From assembly GCA_964630705.1 (NCBI GenBank), contig CAZVZH010000073.1, positions 1-18,985 of the forward strand: a DNA stretch of 18,985 bases, written 5' to 3'. The notes under the pieces are model-generated. The model was not told where the DNA came from and searched no databases. It worked only from the letters and a program-made list of their open reading frames with translations. The position numbers and the translations under genes are program-made. The DNA comes from M3007 sp964630705. Its GTDB lineage: Bacteria > Bacteroidota > Bacteroidia > Chitinophagales > Saprospiraceae. This document shows positions 1-7,713 of this stretch, piece after piece. Each line of letters opens with the position of its first letter. Positions within the stretch are counted from its first letter, which is position 1.

Positions 1-49
1 CATTTGGGCAGTTAAAATTACTGCAGCGCTAAAATGCCTTATTCCGCCC

Positions 50-2002
50 ATGGCAAGCAAAAAGAAAAAATCAGTACAGCCCCGACGCGCCTCCGGCGCC
101 AAACCTACACCTAGCAAGGGAACTGCGGCGGCTTCCGGAGCCCCCCGGTTCGGTCTGGAATTTTGGGTCACAACCGGCCTGGCTCTTTTCGCCTTTCTCC
201 TCTATGCCAACACCCTCAACCACGGCTACGTGCTCGACGACCCCCTGGCCATCGGCAAAAACGAACTGGTGAAAAAAGGCATCGGCGGTATCGGCGAGCT
301 CTTCGGCCACCACTACCGGGCGGGCACCGAAGGAGCGGGCGCCTCGGCTTTGCTGTACCGGCCGCTGTCGCTGGTCACCTTTGCCATCGAGTGGAGCCTG
401 TCGCCCAACAGCCCCGGTTTGGGTCATTTTATGAACGCGTTGTGGTATGCGCTCACGGCTGCCGTCGGTTTTGCGGCCCTGCGCCTGTTGTTCCAGGGCT
501 ACCATTGGTTGTGGGCGGCCGGAGCCATGCTGCTGTTTGCGGCGCACCCGTTGCACACCGAAGTAGTGGCCAACATTAAAAGTCGCGACGAAATCCTGAA
601 CCTGTTTTTTGCCATGGCAGCGCTGTACGCTTGGGCGCGTTGGCTGGAGCAGCCGGCGGGCAAGTGGCTGGGGTTGGCTTTGGGCGCTTATTTCCTGGCG
701 CTGTTGTCGAAAGAAAGTGCCGTTACCTTCCTGCCGGTTTTCCCGCTGGCCAGTTGGTTTTTTTTCCGGAAAACGGCGCGGCAAAGTGCCGGGCACGCCT
801 TGTTGTTTGCTGTGCCAGCCGTGCTTTTTTTAGTCCTTCGGGCGGCGGTACTGAGCCATACGACCGACAATTTTGTCGTCAGTGAAATGGACAACCCGAT
901 AGTGACCGCCCAGGGTTTCGGCGAGCGGTCGGCCACGAGTTTTATGGTGTTGTGGAAATATTTTCAACTGTTGCTTTTCCCGCAGCCGCTGATCAGCGAC
1001 TACTCGTTCCGGCATTTGACCGTGGTCAACTGGAGCAATTGGCAGGCCCTGGCCGGACTGGCCGTTTATGCCGGCTTGCTGGTGTACAGTATTCGCGGCC
1101 TGCAGCGGCGCGAGGCCCTGGCCTTTTGCACGGCGGCGTTTTTGTGCGGCGTGGCCTTGTACAGCCAGTTGCCCCTGGTGATCGGCACCCTGCTGGGCGA
1201 GCGGCTGATGTACGCGCCTTCGCTGTGGTTTTGCGCCGCTGCAGCATTTTTGATTTGGAAAATCAGCCGCTTCGATCTCCGGGAAGCCGCTGCGCAAACC
1301 GGTTTTCCGGAAATGAAAAAATGGTCGGCCGGCGCAGGCATCCTGCTCGTCCTGGCTTTGGCGATGGCGGCCCTCACCCTGCGCCGCAACCCCGACTGGG
1401 CGAGCAACCTCGCCCTGTTCAGCGCCGATGTAGCCAAAGCGCCCCAAAGCGTGCGCCTGCACAACGGCATGGGCAGCGAACTGTACGCCCTAGTCGGCCG
1501 CGAAGGCATTTCCGAAACCGAGCGCAACGAACTGCTCGAACGAATGCGCCAACATTCGCAGGCCGGCGCCGACATCCGGCCCAACCCGGTTTCCTACCTC
1601 AACCTCGGCAATGTAGCCATCAGCAAAAACCAGTTCGCCGAAGCCATTGCCAACTACCAAAAAGCGCTCGATCAGGCGCCCAACTACGGCCTGGCCCGCA
1701 TCAACATCGGCCGCAGCTACCAGGCTTGGGGCCGCGTCGAAGGCCGGCAAAACAACAACCCCCGCCGCGCCGCCGAACTGCTCGAAAAAGCGCTGGAATT
1801 CGGGCAGGCCGACGCCTCGCTCTACCTCGACCTGGGCGCTGCCTACGGCATGTCGGGCCAAAATGAAAAAGCCATTACCTATCTGGAAAAATCCGTGCAA
1901 CTCGACCCGGCAAACAAAACGGCCTGGGGCAACCTCAGTGTGGCGTACCGGGCAGTGGGGAATACGACCAAAGCGGAGGATGGGGCGCTTCGGGCGGGGT
2001 GA
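50..2002 (+). CDS. TMTC-like GT-C fold membrane protein with C-terminal TPR repeats
   Basis: This 650-residue protein is probably an inner-membrane GT-C-type glycosyltransferase relative. A basic, Ala/Lys-rich cytoplasmic tail (about 1-35) is followed by roughly ten hydrophobic segments up to about residue 442. Motifs typical of the TMTC/DUF1736 group are visible: VLDDP (61-65, an acidic pair in the first external loop), HPLHTE (166-171), SRDE (178-181), SDYS (316-319) and GERLMYAPS (383-391). Residues 510-645 hold TPR units, such as SYLNLGNVAISKNQFAEAI and SLYLDLGAAYGMSGQNEKAI. Animal TMTC proteins are lipid-phosphate-mannose-dependent O-mannosyltransferases. A role in protein O-glycosylation here is inference, and the donor and target are unknown. 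The ATG start fits the positively charged N-terminus; only 49 bp lie upstream, so any operon partner to the left is outside the window. The gene ends just before a strong hairpin and converges on the next gene. Confidence 0.8.
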   Translation: MASKKKKSVQPRRASGAKPTPSKGTAAASGAPRFGLEFWVTTGLALFAFLLYANTLNHGYVLDDPLAIGKNELVKKGIGGIGELFGHHYRAGTEGAGASALLYRPLSLVTFAIEWSLSPNSPGLGHFMNALWYALTAAVGFAALRLLFQGYHWLWAAGAMLLFAAHPLHTEVVANIKSRDEILNLFFAMAALYAWARWLEQPAGKWLGLALGAYFLALLSKESAVTFLPVFPLASWFFFRKTARQSAGHALLFAVPAVLFLVLRAAVLSHTTDNFVVSEMDNPIVTAQGFGERSATSFMVLWKYFQLLLFPQPLISDYSFRHLTVVNWSNWQALAGLAVYAGLLVYSIRGLQRREALAFCTAAFLCGVALYSQLPLVIGTLLGERLMYAPSLWFCAAAAFLIWKISRFDLREAAAQTGFPEMKKWSAGAGILLVLALAMAALTLRRNPDWASNLALFSADVAKAPQSVRLHNGMGSELYALVGREGISETERNELLERMRQHSQAGADIRPNPVSYLNLGNVAISKNQFAEAIANYQKALDQAPNYGLARINIGRSYQAWGRVEGRQNNNPRRAAELLEKALEFGQADASLYLDLGAAYGMSGQNEKAITYLEKSVQLDPANKTAWGNLSVAYRAVGNTTKAEDGALRAG

Positions 2003-2010
2003 TTAATTGC

Positions 2011-2079
2011 GGAGACGGTTAAAAAAAGTGCCCCACACCTCAAGGACCTAGGTGTGGCGCACTTTTTTGAACCGTCTCC
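2011..2079. terminator. Long bidirectional intrinsic terminator between convergent genes
   Basis: The 30-nt arms 2011-2040 and 2050-2079 are complementary except at two positions and enclose a 9-nt loop. Each arm contains an A run that becomes a T run on the opposite side (2021-2027 and 2063-2068). Either strand therefore gives a GC-rich inner stem (ACACCT/AGGTGT) followed by U residues. It lies 8 bp after the stop of the left gene and 14 bp from the stop of the convergent right gene, as expected for a shared terminator. Confidence 0.85.
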
Positions 2080-2093
2080 AATGGCTTACCCGA

Positions 2094-3077
2094 TTACGGC
2101 GTATGCCACACCCGGCCCGTCCAACGTACCCGCCCATCCGAACTTTGAAGCACGAGTTGTATCCAACCGCCGGAGCTCCAAGAGCCCGGTAATAAATCCG
2201 CATTGCCTGGGAAAGCCGGGTCGGAATATAACAAGCGCCCTTGCAGGTCATAGGCATGCAGCACAAATGGACCCAGGTTTGGATCGGCTTCCAGTCGGAT
2301 GACCTCGCTTGCCGGGTTGGGGTAAAGCCGAACGGTCATACCAGAATCTACTTCGTTGTCGCCTACAAGGCCGCAATATTGGCAATCGCCCTGGTAGATA
2401 CTTACTCCTTGATGATAAAAACACGCGCCAACGAGCAGTGGAAATGGTTCGAAAGACGAGTAATATAGACCGAGCAGGCCAGTAGTTGCCCCCATTCCTT
2501 CGACTACCGAGAAACTAATTGGGACATTATTTTGAACCTTCCGCTCCAATGTAAATCGCTTCCGGCCCAAAAAGGTATCTCGTTTTATTACAACAAACTC
2601 CCAGGGTTGAGCATTCCGCACCGGGAGGTGAAAGGTGTCGCCAATCGCCCAGTTGAAATCATACAACAAGATTTCGGTGCTATCCGGCACCCGGGAGAGG
2701 CCGCTTTCGTACGTGCCCATCGACAATTCAACGCGGACATTTTTATAAAAATATACCTTGGAGCCCTCGGTTCGAACCGTACCGATCGGACGTTGATTGG
2801 GTGGGAAAAAATAATCGCCGGCGCCGAGGCAATTGGAACCGCCAGCATCTTTCCGGCAATTTTTTTCGGCCAGCACCACTTGGTGCACTTTGTCATTGAT
2901 TATCGTATCAGGACCCAGAAAGTTCCGCCAGGTATAATAGTATACGCAGTTGCCTGAAAAATACGGTGCGACTGAGCTGGTTATCCACTCGGCATCGGCG
3001 GTCGGAAACGGAAAATTTTGAGAAAAAAGAGGGGAAGTGAAAATTGCAAAAAATGCAATCAGCGTAAGCTTTTTCAT
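2094..3077 (-). CDS. Secreted protein with T9SS type A C-terminal sorting domain
   Basis: This is a 327-residue exported protein. A Sec signal peptide is clear (MKKLTLIAFFAIFTSPLFSQ, cleavage near residue 20). The last 80 residues are a T9SS type A sorting domain: the LYPNPASE element at 251-258, then AYDLQGRLLY (275-284) and a beta-rich end. By family knowledge this domain directs passage through the type IX secretion system and cell-surface attachment or release. The central part (21-245) matches no family I recognise. It is Trp/Tyr-rich, has six cysteines (44, 74, 83, 219, 232, 235) and looks beta-structured. The base composition is visibly more AT-rich than the pxp genes beside it, which suggests an accessory or acquired gene. 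It has its own candidate promoter and shares a terminator with the left-hand gene. Confidence 0.85.
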   Translation of the reverse strand: MKKLTLIAFFAIFTSPLFSQNFPFPTADAEWITSSVAPYFSGNCVYYYTWRNFLGPDTIINDKVHQVVLAEKNCRKDAGGSNCLGAGDYFFPPNQRPIGTVRTEGSKVYFYKNVRVELSMGTYESGLSRVPDSTEILLYDFNWAIGDTFHLPVRNAQPWEFVVIKRDTFLGRKRFTLERKVQNNVPISFSVVEGMGATTGLLGLYYSSFEPFPLLVGACFYHQGVSIYQGDCQYCGLVGDNEVDSGMTVRLYPNPASEVIRLEADPNLGPFVLHAYDLQGRLLYSDPAFPGNADLLPGSWSSGGWIQLVLQSSDGRVRWTGRVWHTP

Positions 3078-3107
3078 GGGTATAAGGCTTTAGGTTAAAC
3101 GTTCTGA

Positions 3108-3138
3108 CAAAGATATTGAAAACCAGCCCCCCCCTGAA
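3108..3138 (-). promoter_or_regulatory. Candidate Bacteroidota promoter for the T9SS cargo gene, with a G8 tract in the spacer
   Basis: On the minus strand, TATCTTTG at 3115-3108 matches the Bacteroidota -7 consensus TAnnTTTG, 30 bp upstream of the start codon. The -33 region is poor: TTC at 3138-3136 is the closest match, 20 nt away. A run of eight G (C on the plus strand, 3127-3134) sits in the spacer. The -7 match is seen directly; promoter activity is inferred. Confidence 0.5.
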
Positions 3139-3206
3139 TGATATTGGCTAATCCTGGCTGACTTGAATTTATTTCTTATCGCCGCCGCTTAAGTTGAAAC
3201 GTTATT

Positions 3207-4391
3207 TCAGGATGAGGCAAACCGCTCCAAAAGCCCCAGCAACCCCAGCCAGCCCATAGCGATTACTACCGCCCAGCCCGCCGCCGCCAGCCACCAGGGA
3301 TGCACGTAGCCGGCGGGCGCATTGCGTGCTCGTGCTGCCAGCAATACCAGCGCCAGCGCCACCGGCAGGATGAGCCCGTTGAGCGCACCCGCCCACACCA
3401 GCACTTGAACCGGTTTGCCCAAACCGATAAAAACCAGGGTAGAAACCAGAATAAATCCACAGATGACCCAATGCCGCCGGCGCTCCAGCGCCGGGTGCCA
3501 GCTTTGCAAAAACGACACCGAGGTATACGCCGAACCGATCACCGAAGTGATCGCCGCGCACCACATCACCAAGCCAAACAAGCGGTAGCCCGGCACCCCG
3601 GCCGCCCGGCGAAATACATCGGCCGGCGGATTGCCGGGGTCGAGTGCGCCGGCGCCTTGAGCCAGCACGCCCAAAGCAGCCAGAAACAAGAGGTACCGCA
3701 GCAGGGCGGTCACCAGAATCCCTGTTCCGGCGCTGCGCTGCACATCCGGCACAGCTTCCTGGCCTTTCACCCCGGCGTCGAGCAGCCGGTGCGCGCCGGC
3801 AAAACTAATATAGCCGCCTACCGTGCCCCCCACGAGTGTGACAATCGCCAGCGCATCGATGCGCGCCGGCCAGGCCGTGCGCCACAGCGCTTCGGCCAGG
3901 GGCGGCTGCGCCGAAATAGCCACGTACAAAGTGAGCAGGACCAACCCAAGGCCCAGGACTTTGACCACGGCGTCCATTACCCTGCCGGCATCTTTTAGCA
4001 AAAACAGCCCAATAGCCAGCCCGGCGCTGAAGGCTGCCGCCCACTGCACGTCGGCGCCAAACAGGGCGTTCAGCCCCAGGCCGCAACCACCGAGGTTGCC
4101 GATGTTGAACGCCAAGCCGCCCAGTGCCACCAAGGCTCCAAGCAGATAACCCAAACCGGGAGCCACGCTGTCGGCTACCTCTTGGGCGCGTTGTTCGCGC
4201 GCGATGAGGACGCGCCAGATATTCCATTGGGCGCCCAGATCGAGCAGGACCGACACCAAAATAACAAAGCCGAAAGAGGCCAGCAGCTGGTCGGTAAACA
4301 CCGCCGTTTGGGTGAGAAAGCCCGGGCCGATGGCCGACGTAGCCATTAAAAAAGCGGCGCCCAGCAGCGGCGATCGGTTCACTTTTTTCAT
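3207..4391 (-). CDS. NRAMP-family-like transporter of the 5-oxoprolinase operon
   Basis: This polytopic membrane protein (394 residues from the ATG at 4391) has about 11 hydrophobic segments and NRAMP-like organisation. It is the kind of NRAMP homologue found beside pxp genes, as with ycsG in the Bacillus subtilis ycsF-kipI region. A TTG at 4400 would add three residues, but the ATG 12 bp after the pxpA stop is preferred. In true NRAMP metal transporters TM1 carries DPGN and TM6 carries MPH. Here TM1 reads SAIGPGFLTQ (19-28) and the TM6 region reads VGGTVGGYISFAGAHRLLDA (187-206), so the metal-liganding Asp, Asn and Met are missing. The substrate may therefore not be a transition metal. Uptake of 5-oxoproline or a related compound is an inference from the operon. 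It is the last gene of the pxpB-pxpC-pxpA series and is probably translationally coupled to pxpA. Confidence 0.85.
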   Translation of the reverse strand: MKKVNRSPLLGAAFLMATSAIGPGFLTQTAVFTDQLLASFGFVILVSVLLDLGAQWNIWRVLIAREQRAQEVADSVAPGLGYLLGALVALGGLAFNIGNLGGCGLGLNALFGADVQWAAAFSAGLAIGLFLLKDAGRVMDAVVKVLGLGLVLLTLYVAISAQPPLAEALWRTAWPARIDALAIVTLVGGTVGGYISFAGAHRLLDAGVKGQEAVPDVQRSAGTGILVTALLRYLLFLAALGVLAQGAGALDPGNPPADVFRRAAGVPGYRLFGLVMWCAAITSVIGSAYTSVSFLQSWHPALERRRHWVICGFILVSTLVFIGLGKPVQVLVWAGALNGLILPVALALVLLAARARNAPAGYVHPWWLAAAGWAVVIAMGWLGLLGLLERFASS

Positions 4392-4403
4392 AAAAAACAA
4401 GTT

Positions 4404-5138
4404 TCAAGGCGCTTGGACGGGAATGCTGTGGTCGTCCAAAAAACGGCGCAAGGAACGGGCAAAAGCCACGGCATGCGCCCCATCGCCGTGCAAACAAATG
4501 GTGTCGACCGACAGCGGCACCCGGGTTCCGTCGACGGCAGTCACGTTTTTTTCTAATACAAGTTCTAGCGCCTGTTTCCGGCATTTTTCCTCCGAAACGA
4601 TCAGCGCGCCGGCTTGGCTGCGCGGAGTCAGGCTGCCGTCAGGCTGGTAGCCACGGTCGGCAAACGCCTCGCTGGCGGTGCGCAAGCCGAGTTGCCGCGC
4701 CTGCTCGAGCGATTGGCTGCCGCTCAGGCCGTAGAGCAGTAGATTAGGGTCAAAGGCCAATACCGCTGCTGCAATTTCGCGCGCTACGGCTGCGTCGCGG
4801 GCAGCCAGATTGTACAAGGCGCCGTGGGGTTTTACATGGTGGAGCGCCCCGCCGGCGGCCTGAATGATTGCACCAAATATTTCCAATTGCTCGCGCACCA
4901 GCCGGGCGTAGGCGCCGGGCGCGAGCCGGATTTCCAGCCGGCCGAAGTTTTCCCGGTCGGCAAAGCCCGGGTGCGCGCCAATGGCCACGCCGTGTTGCAG
5001 CGCCAATTCGACACAGCGGCGCATCGCCCGCGCATCGCCCGCATGGTAGCCACAGGCAATGTTGGCCGAAGAAATCAGCGGCATCAGTTCGGCATCGTTT
5101 GGAAAACCTTCGCCCAGATCGCAGTTTAAATCGATCAT
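4404..5138 (-). CDS. pxpA: 5-oxoprolinase subunit PxpA (LamB/YcsF family)
   Basis: The 244-residue product has the normal family length. PxpA works with PxpB and PxpC as the ATP-dependent prokaryotic 5-oxoprolinase, which opens 5-oxo-L-proline to glutamate in the cytoplasm. LamB/YcsF hallmarks are present in order: DLNCDLGEGF (3-12), ANIACGYHAGD (25-35), GAHPGFADRENFGR (54-67), HVKPHGALYN (about 101-110), FADRGYQPDGSLTPRSQAGA near 160-179, and CLHGDGAHA near the end. These Asp/His-rich segments form the polysaccharide-deacetylase-like active-site face. The start ATG overlaps the pxpC stop as ATGA, which fixes the start and indicates translational coupling. The downstream transporter begins 12 bp after its stop. 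Confidence 0.95.
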   Translation of the reverse strand: MIDLNCDLGEGFPNDAELMPLISSANIACGYHAGDARAMRRCVELALQHGVAIGAHPGFADRENFGRLEIRLAPGAYARLVREQLEIFGAIIQAAGGALHHVKPHGALYNLAARDAAVAREIAAAVLAFDPNLLLYGLSGSQSLEQARQLGLRTASEAFADRGYQPDGSLTPRSQAGALIVSEEKCRKQALELVLEKNVTAVDGTRVPLSVDTICLHGDGAHAVAFARSLRRFLDDHSIPVQAP

Positions 5139-6139
5139 CTGTCTTCAAAACTTTTCATCGAGCTGGCGGTGTTGAACATCCGTTCCAACTGCAAGGTACA
5201 ACTCCATTGCAATTGCCGCAGCGCACGGTCCTGCCGGCCCAAAGCCTCGAAGGCGGCGTTCAGATCGACTGCCTGGAGCCGGACCCGCCGGCCTGCAGGC
5301 ATTTGGGCCAGGCGCGGCAGATCGGCCCGGATCAGTTGCCCGATGCGGGGGTAGCCGCCGGTGGTTTGGCTGTCGGCGAGCAGCACCAGGGGAGCGCCCG
5401 AGGGTAGCAGCTGGATTGTTCCGGTGGTTACCGCAGCCGAAACCCGTTCGGGACCAGGCTGGATTTTCAAGGCCGGCCCTTGCAGTTGGCTGCCCATACG
5501 GTCGCTGTGCGGCGTGAGCAACCAGTCGCTGTTTTCCAGCAGATTTTTTGAAAAATCGTCGAGTAGCGGGTATTCCGGCCCAGGGCAAAAGCGCAATGCC
5601 GGCTGTTCGGAATAGAACGCGCGCACATCGGCTGTCCAGGTGAAAATCGGCGCTCGCAAGTTAGTCGTCGACTGGGCCGCAAAAACCAGCCGGTCGCCGG
5701 GCCGCAATGCCCGCCCTTCGAAGCCGCCGGCCCGGGCCGCCCGGTTGGTGCTCCGGCTGCCCAGCCAGGCGGGCAGGTCGAAACCGCCGCGTACAGCCAG
5801 GTAGCCGCGCGCGCCTGTGTTTCGTTTTTTAAACTGCAACAGCGCGCCGGCGGGCGCCCACAGTGGGCGGTGTACTGCAACGGGTACGCCGTTGAGCACA
5901 GGGTTAAAATCGGCGCCGCTCAAGGCAAACAAAACGGCTTGTTCAAAGCGCAGCGCCGGCGCCGGGAAGTGGCACTCAAGCGCTGCGGTTTCAGCGGCAT
6001 TGCCCACCAGGAAATTAGCCAGGGCAAGCGCTGCCGGGTCCATCGCGCCGGAAGGGTTGATGACCTGGCATGCAAAGCCGTACCGCCCGGCATCCTGAAC
6101 GGTGTCCAGCAGTCCCGCTTTTTCTACCCGTAAACTCAT
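5135..6139 (-). CDS. pxpC: 5-oxoprolinase subunit PxpC (KipA/AHS2 biotin-dependent carboxyltransferase-like)
   Basis: This 334-residue protein belongs to the AHS2/KipA family. Family features are the N-terminal TVQDAGRYG (13-21) and NPSGAMDPAALALANFLVGN (28-47), then GPEYPLLDDF in the middle, the SDRMGSQLQGPAL segment, and TTGGYPRIGQLIRADLPRL followed by an AQMPAG turn near the C-terminus. PxpB and PxpC are thought to form the ATP-using part of 5-oxoprolinase that phosphorylates 5-oxoproline for PxpA. Homologues were earlier named KipA from an effect on the B. subtilis KinA kinase, but the genomic context here favours the oxoprolinase role. Both ends overlap neighbours by 4 bp (ATGA with pxpB upstream and pxpA downstream), a tight operon. 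Several gene callers would label it urea carboxylase-related; the dedicated operon argues against that. Confidence 0.95.
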   Translation of the reverse strand: MSLRVEKAGLLDTVQDAGRYGFACQVINPSGAMDPAALALANFLVGNAAETAALECHFPAPALRFEQAVLFALSGADFNPVLNGVPVAVHRPLWAPAGALLQFKKRNTGARGYLAVRGGFDLPAWLGSRSTNRAARAGGFEGRALRPGDRLVFAAQSTTNLRAPIFTWTADVRAFYSEQPALRFCPGPEYPLLDDFSKNLLENSDWLLTPHSDRMGSQLQGPALKIQPGPERVSAAVTTGTIQLLPSGAPLVLLADSQTTGGYPRIGQLIRADLPRLAQMPAGRRVRLQAVDLNAAFEALGRQDRALRQLQWSCTLQLERMFNTASSMKSFEDR

Positions 6140-6849
6140 GGTTGCACCCTCTTGATTTGGTTAAACTCTGCCGGTGTAATTTCGAAAAAACGCACCTGTT
6201 CTCCAACGCGCAACAGGGCGGGTTCGGGCAGGCCGGCGTCGAACAGGCGCAGCGGCGTACGGCCGATCAGGTTCCAACCGCCGGGCGACTCGAGGGAGTA
6301 CATCCCGGTTTGTTCGCCGGCAATGCCCACACTGCCCGCCGGCACCCGCGGGCGCGGCGTTGCGCGACGCGGCGCGGCAATGCGCCGATCGACTGAGGCG
6401 AGATAGGGAAAGCCGGGCAGGAAGCCGAGGAGGTAGACGCGATAGGTTCTGTTGGTATGGAGCTGCACAACTTCCCGGGGGAGCAAACCGCAGCGCTGCG
6501 CCAGCTCCTTCAGATCGGGCGCGAACTCCGGCGCGTAGCACACCGGAATTTCGCGCAGCATACCTTTCGGGGTCAATGTTTCGGGTACCGCGGCCAGGAA
6601 GGGTTCGATCTGCCGGTGCAACACTTCGTGTGGGAGTTGGCTAGGGTAGTTGCGCAGCAAAAAGGCGGCGTCGAGAAGCAGGGTAAGCGAGCTGTAGGCT
6701 GGCGCCAAATCGAGTACGCCGGGTAGCTGAGCTTGCCGGAGCCGGTTGAACAAGAGGAGCACCCGGGCGTGCAGGCTAGGGTCGATGCGATTGCCCCAGT
6801 CGATACAAAGTCCGCGATCGCCGAGCGGGTAGATGTCGGGGGTGGTCAT
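6136..6849 (-). CDS. pxpB: 5-oxoprolinase subunit PxpB (KipI/AHS1 family)
   Basis: This is a 237-residue AHS1/KipI-family protein. The N-terminus YPLGDRGLCIDWGN is the family opening. The cyclophilin-like C-terminal half shows LLGFLPGFPYL, then TPRPRVPAGSVGIAGEQTGM and SPGGWNLIGRTPLRLFD, all highly characteristic. With PxpC it makes the ATP-dependent component of 5-oxoprolinase, which returns 5-oxoproline, formed spontaneously from glutamine and glutamate, to the glutamate pool. I use the ATG at 6849; a TTG two codons earlier (6855) is the only extension available. It is first of the three overlapping pxp genes. It starts 30 bp after the stop of the upstream lipoprotein gene on the same strand, so co-transcription with that gene is possible. 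No Shine-Dalgarno sequence is evident, as is usual for Bacteroidota. Confidence 0.95.
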   Translation of the reverse strand: MTTPDIYPLGDRGLCIDWGNRIDPSLHARVLLLFNRLRQAQLPGVLDLAPAYSSLTLLLDAAFLLRNYPSQLPHEVLHRQIEPFLAAVPETLTPKGMLREIPVCYAPEFAPDLKELAQRCGLLPREVVQLHTNRTYRVYLLGFLPGFPYLASVDRRIAAPRRATPRPRVPAGSVGIAGEQTGMYSLESPGGWNLIGRTPLRLFDAGLPEPALLRVGEQVRFFEITPAEFNQIKRVQP

Positions 6850-6879
6850 GTGCAAGCTGGGAGTTTTTAGTTGACGACT

Positions 6880-7659
6880 TTAGTGATCATGCCCGCTGTG
6901 CATAGCCTCCTCTGCCCGGCGTTCGAGTTCTTGCATCGAAAACGTTTCCGTCAGCCGGTAAGCATAGCGGATGGCGCCGCCCGGGCCGAATGATTTCCGA
7001 AAATACACTAAGCCAAGCCCTTTGGCATACCATTCCTCGCCGCTGCCCTCGATTTCGGCGGAGCCTTCGGCGTTGTGCCGGATGGCTTCCTGCAAGCCGA
7101 AACGCACGGTGGGATACGATTTTCCTTGAAATTGGAAGGGAGGGCCGTCGCCCAGGAAACGCCGGTTGCGCACCAGCGCAATGGTCGCGCCGGTATCGGT
7201 CGGCGGTGTATAGTGCAGGCTGTACAGAAAAATGCCGAGCGAGTCGGTTACCTGAAAGGGGAAAAGATTGGCCGATTCGATGACGGCGCGGACGGGGATA
7301 GCCTTTCCCGAAGCGGTGTCCAATTCGTACAAAAAAGTGTTGCGGGCCAGCGAGCCGTTGTCGACTATTTTTTCCCGCACAATCTGGTTGATCGCGAAAT
7401 AGCGGTCGTACTGCGTGCCCACCAAAAAAGTACCGCTATCGCGCACAAAGGAATTGTAAAACCAGTAGCGCCGGTCGGTAGAGTCGCCTTCTTCGGCGGC
7501 GTAGGCGTACACCAAGCCTTTTTGCAGGTCGTATACAGGGAAATAGTAATCGCGGATGTTGCGCTTGCCGTCGGTGCAAGCCAGGAAAAGAAAGACAACA
7601 AAGGTTAGGAAAACACTTGCGGCCAAGCGCCCGAAAACCGGCTGTGTGGTGGTGTGCAT
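6880..7659 (-). CDS. Putative lipoprotein of unknown function
   Basis: I do not recognise the family. The 259-residue product begins MHTTTQPVFGRLAAS, followed by a hydrophobic stretch ending FLFLACTDGK. This is a likely signal peptidase II site with Cys28, although Phe rather than Leu stands at -3. The mature part is soluble and Tyr/Phe-rich (DYYFPVYDLQKGLVYAY at 37-53), looks beta-rich, and ends in a His-containing tail, HSGHDH. An open frame continues upstream to 8109, but that extension overlaps the UbiA-like gene and has no family features, so the ATG at 7659 is the sensible start. A 12-bp perfect palindrome, TTTTTGCAAAAA (7669-7680), lies just upstream and could be an operator or chance. 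Placement 30 bp before pxpB suggests co-expression with 5-oxoproline use, but no functional link is shown. Confidence 0.75.
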   Translation of the reverse strand: MHTTTQPVFGRLAASVFLTFVVFLFLACTDGKRNIRDYYFPVYDLQKGLVYAYAAEEGDSTDRRYWFYNSFVRDSGTFLVGTQYDRYFAINQIVREKIVDNGSLARNTFLYELDTASGKAIPVRAVIESANLFPFQVTDSLGIFLYSLHYTPPTDTGATIALVRNRRFLGDGPPFQFQGKSYPTVRFGLQEAIRHNAEGSAEIEGSGEEWYAKGLGLVYFRKSFGPGGAIRYAYRLTETFSMQELERRAEEAMHSGHDH

Positions 7660-7713
7660 CGGATAATTTTTTTGCAAAAATGGTAATTCCCGCTTGGGAA
7701 CGGGCTTATAAAA

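Noticed and set aside
952..1866. Long open frames overlapping the TMTC-like gene, including a 304-codon one on the same strand
   Set aside because: These are shadow frames of a GC-rich gene, Arg/Pro/Gly-rich and without domain signals. The 50-2002 frame has membrane segments and TPRs.
3630..3641. A DPGN motif in the NRAMP-like protein (GALDPGNPP, about residues 248-256)
   Set aside because: It lies in a polar loop between later transmembrane segments, far from TM1 where the metal-binding DPGN must be. It is a coincidence and does not restore the metal site.
7687..7700. TTCCC-GCTT-GGGAA hairpin upstream of the lipoprotein gene
   Set aside because: A 5-bp stem is too short to distinguish from chance in this sequence, and no T tract or promoter box is associated with it.
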